Below, one piece after another: positions 7,833-16,571 of a stretch of DNA of 48,778 bases. Source of the stretch: Chitinophagaceae bacterium (GTDB lineage: Bacteria > Bacteroidota > Bacteroidia > Chitinophagales > Chitinophagaceae). Every line of letters begins with the position of its first letter. Within the stretch, counting starts at the first letter, position 1. The translations under genes were made by a program, and so were the position numbers. Location: contig CANCVE010000021.1 of assembly GCA_947381435.1 (NCBI GenBank), forward strand, positions 1-48,778. Reading direction: 5' to 3'. Under the pieces are notes generated by a model. The model saw nothing but the letters and a program-made list of their open reading frames with translations. It ran no database searches and was not told the origin of the DNA.

Positions 7833-8666
7833 ATGAACGAAGCAAGTTTTATTCAAGAGTTATTTAATAGAAACAGAAAATGTTATGGCAACTTTCCTGA
7901 TAAGGAATTGGCAGAAGGGTTTATGGATGGATTGTTCAATTTTCTATTTGCTTCCTATCAAGAAAAGTTTCAAACAGAAAAGGCTTTGTCCAACCACTAT
8001 ACAAACCTTAAGAATACTTTTTCTGCACTGATATTTGAGCTTTTGAAGAATGAAGAACAGGTAGTAGTAAACACCAAACTTTTCTTTGATTCACTTCCCT
8101 CGATTTACAAACAACTATTAAAAGATGCTGAAGCAACTTTGGCATTCGACCCTGCTGCAAAGTCTATAGAAGAAGTATTAATAGCATACCCTGGCTTTTA
8201 TGCCACGGCGGTTTATCGTATAGCACATCAATTGCACATTCAACAAATACAGACTTTACCTCGTTTGCTTTCTGAATATGCACACAGCAAAACTGGAATA
8301 GACATTCATCCGGGGGCAACTATTGGCGAGGCATTTACAATCGATCACGGAACAGGGATTGTAATAGGCGAAACAACTATTATTGGTAATAATGTAAAAC
8401 TCTATCAAGGGGTTACTTTGGGAGCATTGAATGTAGATAAGGCACATGCTTCTAGTAAACGACACCCTACTATTGAAGATAATGTGGTTATTTACAGTGG
8501 TGCAACCATACTGGGCGGCAAAACGGTGATTGGTAAGGATAGCATTATTGGTGGAAATGTTTGGCTAACCAATAGTGTAGAGTCATTTTCATTAGTATAC
8601 CACAAAAGTGAAGTAAAGGTTAGAGAGAAGGTTGTTTTTACAGATGTGTTGAACTTTGTGATATAG
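7833..8666 (+). CDS. cysE: serine O-acetyltransferase
   Basis: Makes O-acetylserine from serine and acetyl-CoA, the carbon acceptor for sulfide in cysteine synthesis. 277 residues: an alpha-helical N-terminal half, then a left-handed beta-helix of hexapeptide repeats starting near the GIDIHPGATIGE segment and including IDHGTGIVIGE, LYQGVTLGAL and the histidine-bearing loop before HPTIEDNV. The conserved H of IDHGTG and D of GIDIHPG are present. The start is ATG at 7833; an overlapping ATG at 7826 is out of frame. About 130 bp of AT-rich spacer separates it from cysN, so it may be read from the cys promoter or have its own. It lies directly before its pathway partner cysK. Confidence 0.94.
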   Translation: MNEASFIQELFNRNRKCYGNFPDKELAEGFMDGLFNFLFASYQEKFQTEKALSNHYTNLKNTFSALIFELLKNEEQVVVNTKLFFDSLPSIYKQLLKDAEATLAFDPAAKSIEEVLIAYPGFYATAVYRIAHQLHIQQIQTLPRLLSEYAHSKTGIDIHPGATIGEAFTIDHGTGIVIGETTIIGNNVKLYQGVTLGALNVDKAHASSKRHPTIEDNVVIYSGATILGGKTVIGKDSIIGGNVWLTNSVESFSLVYHKSEVKVREKVVFTDVLNFVI

Positions 8667-8735
8667 CTTTCCTAGAAACAACATTTAAAGACGGACACAG
8701 AAATATTATTAAACATTAATCAATAAACATTAATT

Positions 8736-9647
8736 ATGATAGCAAATAACATTTTAGGTACTATAGGCAATACGCCACATGTACGCATCAATAATCTTTT
8801 TGGCAATAAACACAATGTATTTATTAAGTTAGAAAGAACGAATCCTGGTTCTAGTATCAAGGATCGTATTGCTTTGGCTATGATTGAGGATGCAGAATTA
8901 AAAGGTATTCTCAAGAAAGATAGTGTTATTATTGAACCTACCTCAGGTAATACTGGTATTGGCTTATCGATGGTAGCTGCTGTAAAAGGTTATAAGATTA
9001 TCTTGGTAATGCCCGAAAGCATGAGTGTTGAACGCAGAAGATTGATGGCATTGTACGGTGCTGAATTCGTTTTAACTCCACGTGAAAAAGGGATGAAAGG
9101 TGCCATTGAAAAAGCTTGTGAATTGGTTGCTTCAACACCAAATGCTTGGATGCCGCAACAATTTGATAACCCTGCTAATACTGAAATTCATAGAAAGACT
9201 ACTGCCGTAGAAATACTGAATGATTTCCCTAATGGCATCGATTATATGATTACAGGTGTGGGTACTGGTGGTCACATTACTGGTGTTGCTGAAATATTGA
9301 AGGCAAAGTTTCCTAATCTTAAAGTATTTGCAGTAGAACCTGAATTATCCCCTGTTTTGAGTGGTGGGGCTCCGGGGCCACATCCATTGCAAGGTATTGG
9401 TGCTGGCTTTGTTCCTTCTATTTTAAATACAGCAATCTTGGATGGTGTAATAAAAGTAAGTAAAGATGCCGCTTTTACTTATGCGCAAAGAGTTGCTAAA
9501 GAGGAGGGAATGTTGGTGGGTGTTTCTACAGGTGCTTCTTTGGCAGCTGTTGCACAAAAATTAGAAGAGATTCCTGAAGGTGCAACTGTTCTTACGTTCA
9601 ACTATGATACTGGAGAACGTTATTTATCTATTGAAGGACTGTTTTAA
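8736..9647 (+). CDS. cysK: cysteine synthase (O-acetylserine sulfhydrylase)
   Basis: PLP enzyme that joins sulfide to O-acetylserine to give cysteine. 303 residues, normal family length. K42 in NPGSSIKDR is the PLP lysine, TSGNTG (69-74) binds the substrate carboxylate, GVGTGGH is the phosphate-binding loop and GVSTGAS is the conserved C-terminal Ser loop. It follows cysE by 69 bp, in which AAACATTAAT occurs twice. A hairpin 31 bp downstream of the stop probably ends the transcript. Confidence 0.96.
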   Translation: MIANNILGTIGNTPHVRINNLFGNKHNVFIKLERTNPGSSIKDRIALAMIEDAELKGILKKDSVIIEPTSGNTGIGLSMVAAVKGYKIILVMPESMSVERRRLMALYGAEFVLTPREKGMKGAIEKACELVASTPNAWMPQQFDNPANTEIHRKTTAVEILNDFPNGIDYMITGVGTGGHITGVAEILKAKFPNLKVFAVEPELSPVLSGGAPGPHPLQGIGAGFVPSILNTAILDGVIKVSKDAAFTYAQRVAKEEGMLVGVSTGASLAAVAQKLEEIPEGATVLTFNYDTGERYLSIEGLF

Positions 9648-9678
9648 ATCTGCGTAATAAGAAAAAATTTGAATAATA

Positions 9679-9711
9679 AAGGTCTGTTGAGTTAATTACT
9701 TGGCAGACCTT
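9679..9711 (+). terminator. hairpin after cysK
   Basis: AAGGTCTG (9679-9686) pairs perfectly with CAGACCTT (9704-9711) across a 17-nt loop, followed by ATTTACTTTTAT. The trailing T-run is modest. It ends 18 bp before the ATG of the next gene, so it could alternatively act as an attenuator for it. Confidence 0.55.
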
Positions 9712-9729
9712 ATTTACTTTTATCCCCTC

Positions 9730-10536
9730 ATGGAAAATACAAACGTCACAACTAAGAAAGGGAAGGTAATTATTGCAGGTGCTGGGCCTGGTGATGCAGA
9801 ATTAATTACCATCAAACTACAAAAACGATTGGCAGAAGCTGATGTGATTATTTGTGATAGATTAGTGAATCCAGATATCATTTCTTTGAATGCAAGAAAA
9901 GATGTGATAGTATTAAATGCAGGTAAGCAAGGATACAATGATGCCTCCATTCCACAAGAGGAAATTAATGAACTGATAGTTTCCCATGCTTTGCAAGGAC
10001 ATACTGTTCTTAGATTGAAAGGGGGGGATGTTGCTTTTTTTAGTAATGTGTTGGACGAATTATATGCCATTACTGCAAACGAAATCCCTTTCGAAATTAT
10101 TCCCGGTATCACTGCTGCTGCAGGTGCTTCAGCTTATACAGGCATTCCGTTAACGGCTCGTGGATTTTCGCAAGGTGTTCAATGGATTACTTTTAATCCT
10201 AGTGCCAATTATCGCCCAGAAAAATGGAAGTATTTAGCTGCAACTAATGATACCCTAGTGTTTTACATGGCATCTAAAAATGTGATTCATCTGGCAGAAT
10301 TACTTATAAGGTATATGGGCAAAAAAGATGTAGGACTAGCTATTGTAGAGCAGGCTACTACGCCTCATCAAAAAATAAATATTACTACATTGAAAAATTG
10401 TGCTGTCGATTTTAAAGACAAGCAATTTAGCTCGCCAAGTTTGGTTATTGTAGGAGATGTAGTTAGCCTTCACCATCAGTTTAAATGGTTTAATGCTGAG
10501 AATGACGGAAGCCTTTTTAAGGAATTGGAGAAGTAG
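9730..10536 (+). CDS. cobA: uroporphyrinogen-III C-methyltransferase (SUMT)
   Basis: Adds two SAM-derived methyl groups to uroporphyrinogen III to make precorrin-2, the first step to siroheme, cofactor of assimilatory sulfite reductase. From the ATG at 9730 it has 268 residues. It has the tetrapyrrole methylase signature GAGPGDAELITIKL near the N-terminus, VLRLKGGD in the middle and the PGITAA segment. An in-frame TTG at 9700 would add ten residues but lies inside the cysK hairpin. It is a stand-alone methyltransferase, without the CysG dehydrogenase/ferrochelatase part. Sulfite reductase itself is not in the window. Confidence 0.93.
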   Translation: MENTNVTTKKGKVIIAGAGPGDAELITIKLQKRLAEADVIICDRLVNPDIISLNARKDVIVLNAGKQGYNDASIPQEEINELIVSHALQGHTVLRLKGGDVAFFSNVLDELYAITANEIPFEIIPGITAAAGASAYTGIPLTARGFSQGVQWITFNPSANYRPEKWKYLAATNDTLVFYMASKNVIHLAELLIRYMGKKDVGLAIVEQATTPHQKINITTLKNCAVDFKDKQFSSPSLVIVGDVVSLHHQFKWFNAENDGSLFKELEK

Positions 10537-11150
10537 CAAGCAAGTTGTTTCTAAATTTAATTCAGGTTCTACTGATTAATAGTTCATTTCTTTTACAACT
10601 TAATCTAGCTTCTTCAAATCCATCAATAGTCTAATACTCCATAACTGTAATTGAAGCTATTGTATTCAATTACCATCAAATTATGCAATAAATTATTTTA
10701 TCGCCTTTATAAAGCTAACGTACTCATGGATAGTACATGCCTGTAAGCTCATTCTAAACAGAGTAATTCTGGACATTTTTATGTAATGTTTCCTTCATAC
10801 GAATGTTATCCTGACAATAAGGCTAAAATTTACTGTCTAATAAGGCCAAATTCAGATACCCAAGAATCTCTATTTTTATTGGTACATTCCAAATGGAAAT
10901 GCTAAACTTTAGTGTTCCTTGTTTTTTTCCTAGTGAACTTTGTCGTAAAGAACCAGCGTCATTACGAAGTTTATTCTTGAATTATTATTTATGATTTTTT
11001 ATAATATATAGATTATTGATGCTTTGATAGATAAATTGGGTGTCATTAATTCTAATTTTTATTTGTAGGAGTACAACTACAGTGGTTTAAGGGGTATTTT
11101 AATAGAAACAATTCAGTGAGTTTTGTCTTGTCAATTAAAACAATTGTACC
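10537..11150. other. 614-bp gene-free stretch
   Basis: AT-rich and without a credible reading frame on either strand. I see no recognisable RNA, insertion sequence end or tandem repeat. It must hold the promoter of the secreted protein gene at 11151, but no clean TTG/TAnnTTTG pair could be found. It separates the sulfur block from the secreted-protein region and may be a decayed locus. Confidence 0.5.
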
Positions 11151-13655
11151 ATGAAACAAATACTTACAAATTTCACTTTTACGATAGCCTTTTTGGTTTC
11201 CTCTCTATGCTCACTAGCTCAATTTCGTTATCAAGATACTTACAGATGGGATGCCGTACCTACAAATTTGGTTACGTCTGATGCTGATTGTAATCAAGCA
11301 TTTATCACTAAAATTGGACTTACATTACCAGAAAGCAGACCAGTTCCTATTTATAATCCTAGGTTATTGACCAATGGTAGACCTGAATCAATTTCCCTTT
11401 CTGCTGATGCTGATGTTTGGATTACGTTTGTAGATGAAGGTGCTTCCTATAGAAACGCCTTGGGATATTATACTTACAATACCAATACTCCACCAGTAAA
11501 AGCACCTTCCGAAAAAGATATTACTATCATATTTCCAAACGCTTCTAAACCAGGTTTTGGTGGAGGATTAAATATTGGAAGTAAAGTTTATCTAGGTAAA
11601 TTTTTAGCGCATACAACCATTGCATTTGCGTTGGTTGTAGATGGTTGGAATAATTCAAATGTAACCAATACAAAGGGAATTTTATACGCTAATGCTGCTT
11701 TCAATCCTGAGGCTGCTGATTCTTTAAAAAAGCATACTATCATGCTGAATGATGAGGCAACAGGGAAATTAATTATTGGTTTTGAAGATGTAAGAAGAGA
11801 TACTAAGCAATGCGATCAAGACTTTAATGATCTTCTATTTTACGCAACTGTAAACGATAGGACTTCCGTAGAAAATAGTGATAGTATCCCTAACCTAGTT
11901 ATTGATGGTAAGATTGTTTATTCTGGCAATTCTGGCGGCTTAGAAAGTAAAAGCCTTGGTGACATAATTGGAAAAAGATTAATAAATAAATACAAGTCTG
12001 GCGGAAACAATGAAATTAATTATAGTGTAATGCCAAAGTTGATTAATCAAAATAAATATGCAACTTTTGGAGTTTCTACTCCTACCAACATCAATAACCT
12101 TACTGTTGCGAGTATTATGCCACAACAAGTTTATGATAATGGGTACACTGCTTTCGTAACTTCTCCTTCAGATATTACAACCTTTACTAATGCTGTGGAT
12201 GTAAATGCCGTTGACTTTGTAAAGGACTCAGTTTGTAGAGCAGTAGCTTTTGCAACAAAATCTATCGGTTCAATTTATTCTCATACCAAACCAGTTTGTG
12301 ATAGGTTGAGAGGTGCACAAATAGTAAGTGTTGAGAACTTTACACTTCAAAATCTAACTTTTGTACGTTATGCAGTTAAGCGTCCATCGGGTAATATTGA
12401 ATACTCTACTAGCTTTAGTATTGGTACTGCTGCAGGAAGAAATTCTTTTTCTTTTCAATCCAATTGGTTAACTAAAGACTATTCAAATGATGAAACAATG
12501 TATAATTTCCAATTGTGGGCAACTGCTCCATATTTAGTTACAGATATGATGTTGGAAGTATTGAATAAACTAAAAGCAATCGCGCCAATAGAAACAATGG
12601 CTTCTTCGGCATCTCTGCCTGCTGCTTACATTACATCAGCGGTGAGAAACAATGGAGCATTGAAGTTCACTTTAAAAAACTTGTCTAGTGAAACTATTGG
12701 TAGTTTCGAAATAGATACAAAGGCAAATGAACAAGCTGATATTATCACCAAAGTATATCAATTTACAATGACTGCAAATGGTGTATCAGTAGCAAATATT
12801 GATGTTAATGATGCTTATGAGCACAACATAAGAATGGTAATTAATGGTAAAGTTCAGGATCTATTGTATATGAGTGATGGTAATTGGGCAATTGATTACG
12901 ATAAAAAAACAACATCTGTTAGTCGTTTTACTGTTAGTAATCAAAAGGCAACTAGTTATACCACGGATATGCCTCTGTATAGAAACGTACATATTGAAGC
13001 AACTACCTCTACTTATGTATCAGTCTATAAATTATTAAAGGGTGGAGCTGCAACACAAGATTTATCTGAATTTAAAAGCATTAACTTTTCTGCTAATGGT
13101 GGTAATAATTTAAGAATTACAATTTTAAAGAACTCAATTGCAAATTGGAATGATCAATACACCATCTCTATTCCGTTAGCAGATGAAAATAAAGATTATT
13201 CAATCAATCTTTCAGATTTTAAAAGTGCATTAAATACTACTTCTATTGATTTAACAGATGTAACGACCGTTATTTTCTCAATAGAAATTTCCTCTGGAGC
13301 AACAACAGCTATCAATTCAAATTTTAGTAACATTGGTTTTTCAAGAACTGCCAACACCACTATTGCTGCCCCAACTTCTACGGTTCAAGAAGTACAAGTT
13401 TATCCTAATCCAAGTAATGGTAAATTTAATGTAGCCTTTCAAGCTAGTGCTTCACGTTCTTATACTTTAATTGTTACAGATATTTCTACTGGAAAAGCAA
13501 TTTGTTCAAGAAAGGTTGATGCTGTAAAGGGCAGCAATATTGCTTCTATTGATGTTACAAATCAAGTATCTGCAAGTAGCATTTGCGTTTTGTCATTGGT
13601 AAATGAACAAGGTGTTTTCAACTTTAGCAATAAGAAAGTAATGATTAGAAAATAG
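11151..13655 (+). CDS. secreted DUF4114 protein with type IX secretion tail
   Basis: 834 residues. A signal peptide (cleavage expected after SLA, residue 23) is followed by a DUF4114-like domain (about 85-235) with the acidic motif GFEDVRRDTKQCDQDFNDLLF. That motif is typical of these calcium-site-bearing extracellular domains. The middle is beta-rich and unassigned. The last ~85 residues form a type A sorting domain beginning VQVYPNPSNGKF and ending FSNKKVMIRK, which directs export by the type IX system and attachment to the cell surface. The function is unknown; surface adhesion or a structural role is plausible. It is convergent with the pectin cluster across a tandem array. Confidence 0.88.
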   Translation: MKQILTNFTFTIAFLVSSLCSLAQFRYQDTYRWDAVPTNLVTSDADCNQAFITKIGLTLPESRPVPIYNPRLLTNGRPESISLSADADVWITFVDEGASYRNALGYYTYNTNTPPVKAPSEKDITIIFPNASKPGFGGGLNIGSKVYLGKFLAHTTIAFALVVDGWNNSNVTNTKGILYANAAFNPEAADSLKKHTIMLNDEATGKLIIGFEDVRRDTKQCDQDFNDLLFYATVNDRTSVENSDSIPNLVIDGKIVYSGNSGGLESKSLGDIIGKRLINKYKSGGNNEINYSVMPKLINQNKYATFGVSTPTNINNLTVASIMPQQVYDNGYTAFVTSPSDITTFTNAVDVNAVDFVKDSVCRAVAFATKSIGSIYSHTKPVCDRLRGAQIVSVENFTLQNLTFVRYAVKRPSGNIEYSTSFSIGTAAGRNSFSFQSNWLTKDYSNDETMYNFQLWATAPYLVTDMMLEVLNKLKAIAPIETMASSASLPAAYITSAVRNNGALKFTLKNLSSETIGSFEIDTKANEQADIITKVYQFTMTANGVSVANIDVNDAYEHNIRMVINGKVQDLLYMSDGNWAIDYDKKTTSVSRFTVSNQKATSYTTDMPLYRNVHIEATTSTYVSVYKLLKGGAATQDLSEFKSINFSANGGNNLRITILKNSIANWNDQYTISIPLADENKDYSINLSDFKSALNTTSIDLTDVTTVIFSIEISSGATTAINSNFSNIGFSRTANTTIAAPTSTVQEVQVYPNPSNGKFNVAFQASASRSYTLIVTDISTGKAICSRKVDAVKGSNIASIDVTNQVSASSICVLSLVNEQGVFNFSNKKVMIRK

Positions 13656-13791
13656 AAATTATTCTTAATCTACCTAGCTATTATTTCAATCAAATTAAAG
13701 GATTGAATACATCAAAGTAATATGCTTTCTAGACAAAAAATAACTAATCAACTAACATTATTTCATTCATTAAATTAAATTGATTCTACCT

Positions 13792-14049
13792 TACAATTTA
13801 ACGTACAACCTTGCCGCAAGTTGTCGGCAACCCAATCGTCCGGCGTGTAACCTTGAAGTGAAAGTGATTCTGTCCAATCGTTAGGTATGCAGGCTTGAAG
13901 TGAAAGTGATTCTGTCCAATCGTTAGGCATGCAACCTTGCCGCAAGTCGTCGGCAACCAAATCATCTGGCATGCAGGCTTGAAGTGAAAGTGATTCTGAC
14001 CAATCGTTAGGCATGCAACCTTGCCGCAAGTTATCGGCAAGGTTGCATG
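13792..14049. repeat. 42-bp tandem array, six units
   Basis: Units start at an AATCRT-type boundary at 13834, 13876, 13918, 13960 and 14002, exactly 42 bp apart, with a degenerate unit before them. Two alternative half-units are shuffled: one contains TTGCCG-n8-CGGCAA, a perfect dyad, and the other contains CTTGAAGTGAAAGTGATTCT. The array lies between two convergent genes. Both strands stay open through it (42 = 14 codons), giving leftward frames with a C-x-P-N-D-W-T-E-S-L-S-L-Q repeat. I do not think these are expressed proteins. Confidence 0.85.
14012..14049. terminator. 15-bp perfect hairpin at the end of the 42-bp array
   Basis: CATGCAACCTTGCCG (14012-14026) and its exact complement (14035-14049) form a long GC-rich stem with an 8-nt loop. 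It sits between convergent genes, 57 bp from the GH35 stop. It could end transcription in both directions, although the flanking T-runs are short. Confidence 0.45.
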
Positions 14050-14105
14050 TCGAATTTTCAATCAGAAAATGTCTTTTTATTATCTCTCAGTAAATTAACG
14101 CTTAA

Positions 14106-16568
14106 TTAAAACCCTGTAATCGTAGTGCTATATTGAGAAATAAACGTGATATTGTTGATTTGTGCTTTATCCTTACCAATCAAGGGTTCGCGAATGCCAT
14201 CCTCAAAGTATATTTTGCTAGCATCTTTTAATGAGGTAACCACTAAAGAAAGTGTTTTGCCACTAGCTGAATCTGGCAATTGATTTAATCCTATCGTCAT
14301 CGGAAAGCCGTCATAAAAATCATCTGCTACAAGTTTGCCATTAAGGTAAGCACCTTGTGTATCACCCTCATAATCTATTTTCAAGAACGCATTTCTCAAC
14401 CCTTGCAAACTATTTTTCGGAATATTAACTTTGTAATATTTAGCCGAAGCAATGGGCTGTAGAGTCGCCCCATATAGCGGATAAGACAATGGTTTAGATG
14501 TATCAGGGGTAATTGCCTTTGCCGCCTCATTAAGGGAAGCATCTTCTTTCCAATCTACGGATAGTTTCTTTGGGGTAAAGCTGAATTTATAAGAAGAGAA
14601 AATACCCTCTTGCTTTGTAACCACATTCTTCTGGTTGATAAATGCCAATCCATTATTTGAAGGAAAAACGGCAAGACTAACCGATGTATTATCCGTGCTT
14701 TGAAGTGAAATATTGTCGGTATTAATTACCATGTCTGCATTAGAAATTAATAGATAATCCTTACCTGCAATTGTTGCTTTCCAAGCATCTAAGGCTTGTT
14801 GGCTAGCTAATGTAATAATCCGAACCTTCTTCCCAGATTTTGTGGTAAATACTATACTGGAATTAGTGCCTGTCTGATTAATTTGTAGAAGAAGATGGTC
14901 ATTTAGCTTGATAGTTTTATACGCTGTACTTGCATTTATCAAAGTTTTACTATCAAAACAATAGGTTGGTTTCAAACCCTCAATTGCTGCAAATACATAC
15001 ACCGTTTCTTGATTAGCGTTTAAGGTACAAACAGGTTGTGTAGTGCTGTAGATTAGGTTTTCTCCTCCGATATTTAGGTTGAAAGGAATAACAAACTGCG
15101 CATCTTTTTTAATGGTAACAGGCTCCTCTGGAACATTTAATACACTTCCGTCGCTTTGTTTAATGGCAAATTGTACATTGGCAAAATCATGCAAAGGTAA
15201 CTGACGCTGAAAGTTATTTACAAAGATGAAACCGCTATTTTGTTTTGCCCTTACTGACCAACGTAGAGTTGAAGTATCACTGGGCTTTTTAGCTAATTGA
15301 TTAGGGAAGTAAGTATTACAAATAGCTAGCTTATCACCAAAGTAGTTTAGGAAGTAATGAAACAATTTATAACTCTTATAAGAAGGTTTCAGTTCTCCCC
15401 ATTCACTAATGGGGGCTTGAAAATCATAGTTGATAATGGGGTAATCATTTGGATATTTGGTGGCTTTGGATTCTTGCAAAGTAGATAGTTTACCTATGGA
15501 ATTACTTCCTCCATGAAACATATAATACCCCAACAAATTAGCTCCCGAACCAGCTTTTGCAATTGCCAAACCCAACACATCCTTTGGTGCAATAATAGGT
15601 CTGCGATGATAAGTTACTTGAATGCCAGCCCCCATTTCTGCCGTAGCATAAGGATAACGATAACCGCTAAAGTTGGTGGTATCTTTTGGTTGATTGCCTA
15701 ATAAGTCTGTGCCAATAGTTTGATCGATGCGAAGGGTACTGAAAAGATAGTTATCTCTCAAAGGCAACTTAGTTGTCTTTTTATCCCATGGTGCTTCAGG
15801 ATACCCACCCTGCACAGGAATTAATTCTACCTGATTTATGTCTGCACCCGGCCAGCCTGTAGCCGTATAATAAGGCACATCAATGCCAGCATCTATGGCC
15901 ATTTTCTTTAAGGTTAGCACATGCTGTAAGCCTCTTGGATTGTTAAATCGGAACTCATTTTCTATCTGAACACCTACCACAGGCCCGCCATCTTTAAAAT
16001 ATAATCCACTTAATTGTTGATGAATCTGTTCGAACAAAGGTTTCACATATCCCAAATAGTTTGCATCGTTAGAACGAACTTTTGCCTTAGTCAACAACCA
16101 ATCTGGGAAACCACCATTCCTAACTTCACCATGACACCAAGGACCAATCCGCACCAACACATTCATGTTGTGTTTGGCACAAAGGCTAGTAAAATAGTGC
16201 AAGTCACGATTGTCTTTCCAATCCCATAACCCTTCTTGTTCTTCGTGATATATCCAAAAAACATACGTGGCAATGATATCTATGCCACAAGCCTTCATCT
16301 TAAGGATGGAACTTTCCCATTCAGCCCTTGGAAATCGACTAAAATGAAACTCGCCCATCACAGGAAACCAAGGCTTCCCATTCTTTATGAAATAAAAACT
16401 ATTGGCATCAAAGCTTTCACCCTTAGCATTTGTATGTGTGCCTAGCTTTAGGTGATTGGAAATAATGGCCACATTATCTTTTGAAATGTCAACACTATAA
16501 TCACTTTGAGAATAGAGTGTACCAGACAATAGTAAGGCAGCAAAAAACAAGTAGTAAGATGATTTCAT
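14106..16568 (-). CDS. secreted beta-galactosidase, GH35 family
   Basis: 820 residues with an N-terminal signal peptide (MKSSYYLFFAALLLSGTLYS). The family-35 TIM barrel follows directly, with the substrate-pocket segments MGEFHFSR and RIGPWCHGE. E205 in QIENE is the expected acid/base and E311 in TAEMGAG the expected nucleophile. Beta-sandwich domains fill the C-terminal half. It probably removes beta-1,4- or beta-1,3-galactose from the side chains of rhamnogalacturonan I, given its neighbours. It is the last gene of the leftward GH cluster, three bases after GH2. No type IX tail is present, so a periplasmic location is likely. Confidence 0.9.
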   Translation of the reverse strand: MKSSYYLFFAALLLSGTLYSQSDYSVDISKDNVAIISNHLKLGTHTNAKGESFDANSFYFIKNGKPWFPVMGEFHFSRFPRAEWESSILKMKACGIDIIATYVFWIYHEEQEGLWDWKDNRDLHYFTSLCAKHNMNVLVRIGPWCHGEVRNGGFPDWLLTKAKVRSNDANYLGYVKPLFEQIHQQLSGLYFKDGGPVVGVQIENEFRFNNPRGLQHVLTLKKMAIDAGIDVPYYTATGWPGADINQVELIPVQGGYPEAPWDKKTTKLPLRDNYLFSTLRIDQTIGTDLLGNQPKDTTNFSGYRYPYATAEMGAGIQVTYHRRPIIAPKDVLGLAIAKAGSGANLLGYYMFHGGSNSIGKLSTLQESKATKYPNDYPIINYDFQAPISEWGELKPSYKSYKLFHYFLNYFGDKLAICNTYFPNQLAKKPSDTSTLRWSVRAKQNSGFIFVNNFQRQLPLHDFANVQFAIKQSDGSVLNVPEEPVTIKKDAQFVIPFNLNIGGENLIYSTTQPVCTLNANQETVYVFAAIEGLKPTYCFDSKTLINASTAYKTIKLNDHLLLQINQTGTNSSIVFTTKSGKKVRIITLASQQALDAWKATIAGKDYLLISNADMVINTDNISLQSTDNTSVSLAVFPSNNGLAFINQKNVVTKQEGIFSSYKFSFTPKKLSVDWKEDASLNEAAKAITPDTSKPLSYPLYGATLQPIASAKYYKVNIPKNSLQGLRNAFLKIDYEGDTQGAYLNGKLVADDFYDGFPMTIGLNQLPDSASGKTLSLVVTSLKDASKIYFEDGIREPLIGKDKAQINNITFISQYSTTITGF

Positions 16569-16571
16569 TTT

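Noticed and set aside
13792-14049. Possible CRISPR array
   Set aside because: Units are contiguous, without unique spacers, and no cas genes are present. The same holds for the three 21-bp arrays.
13775-14061. Two overlapping leftward frames with C-x-P-N-D-W-T-E-S-L-S-L-Q repeats
   Set aside because: They are translations of the 42-bp tandem array in two registers; openness on several frames follows from the period being divisible by three.
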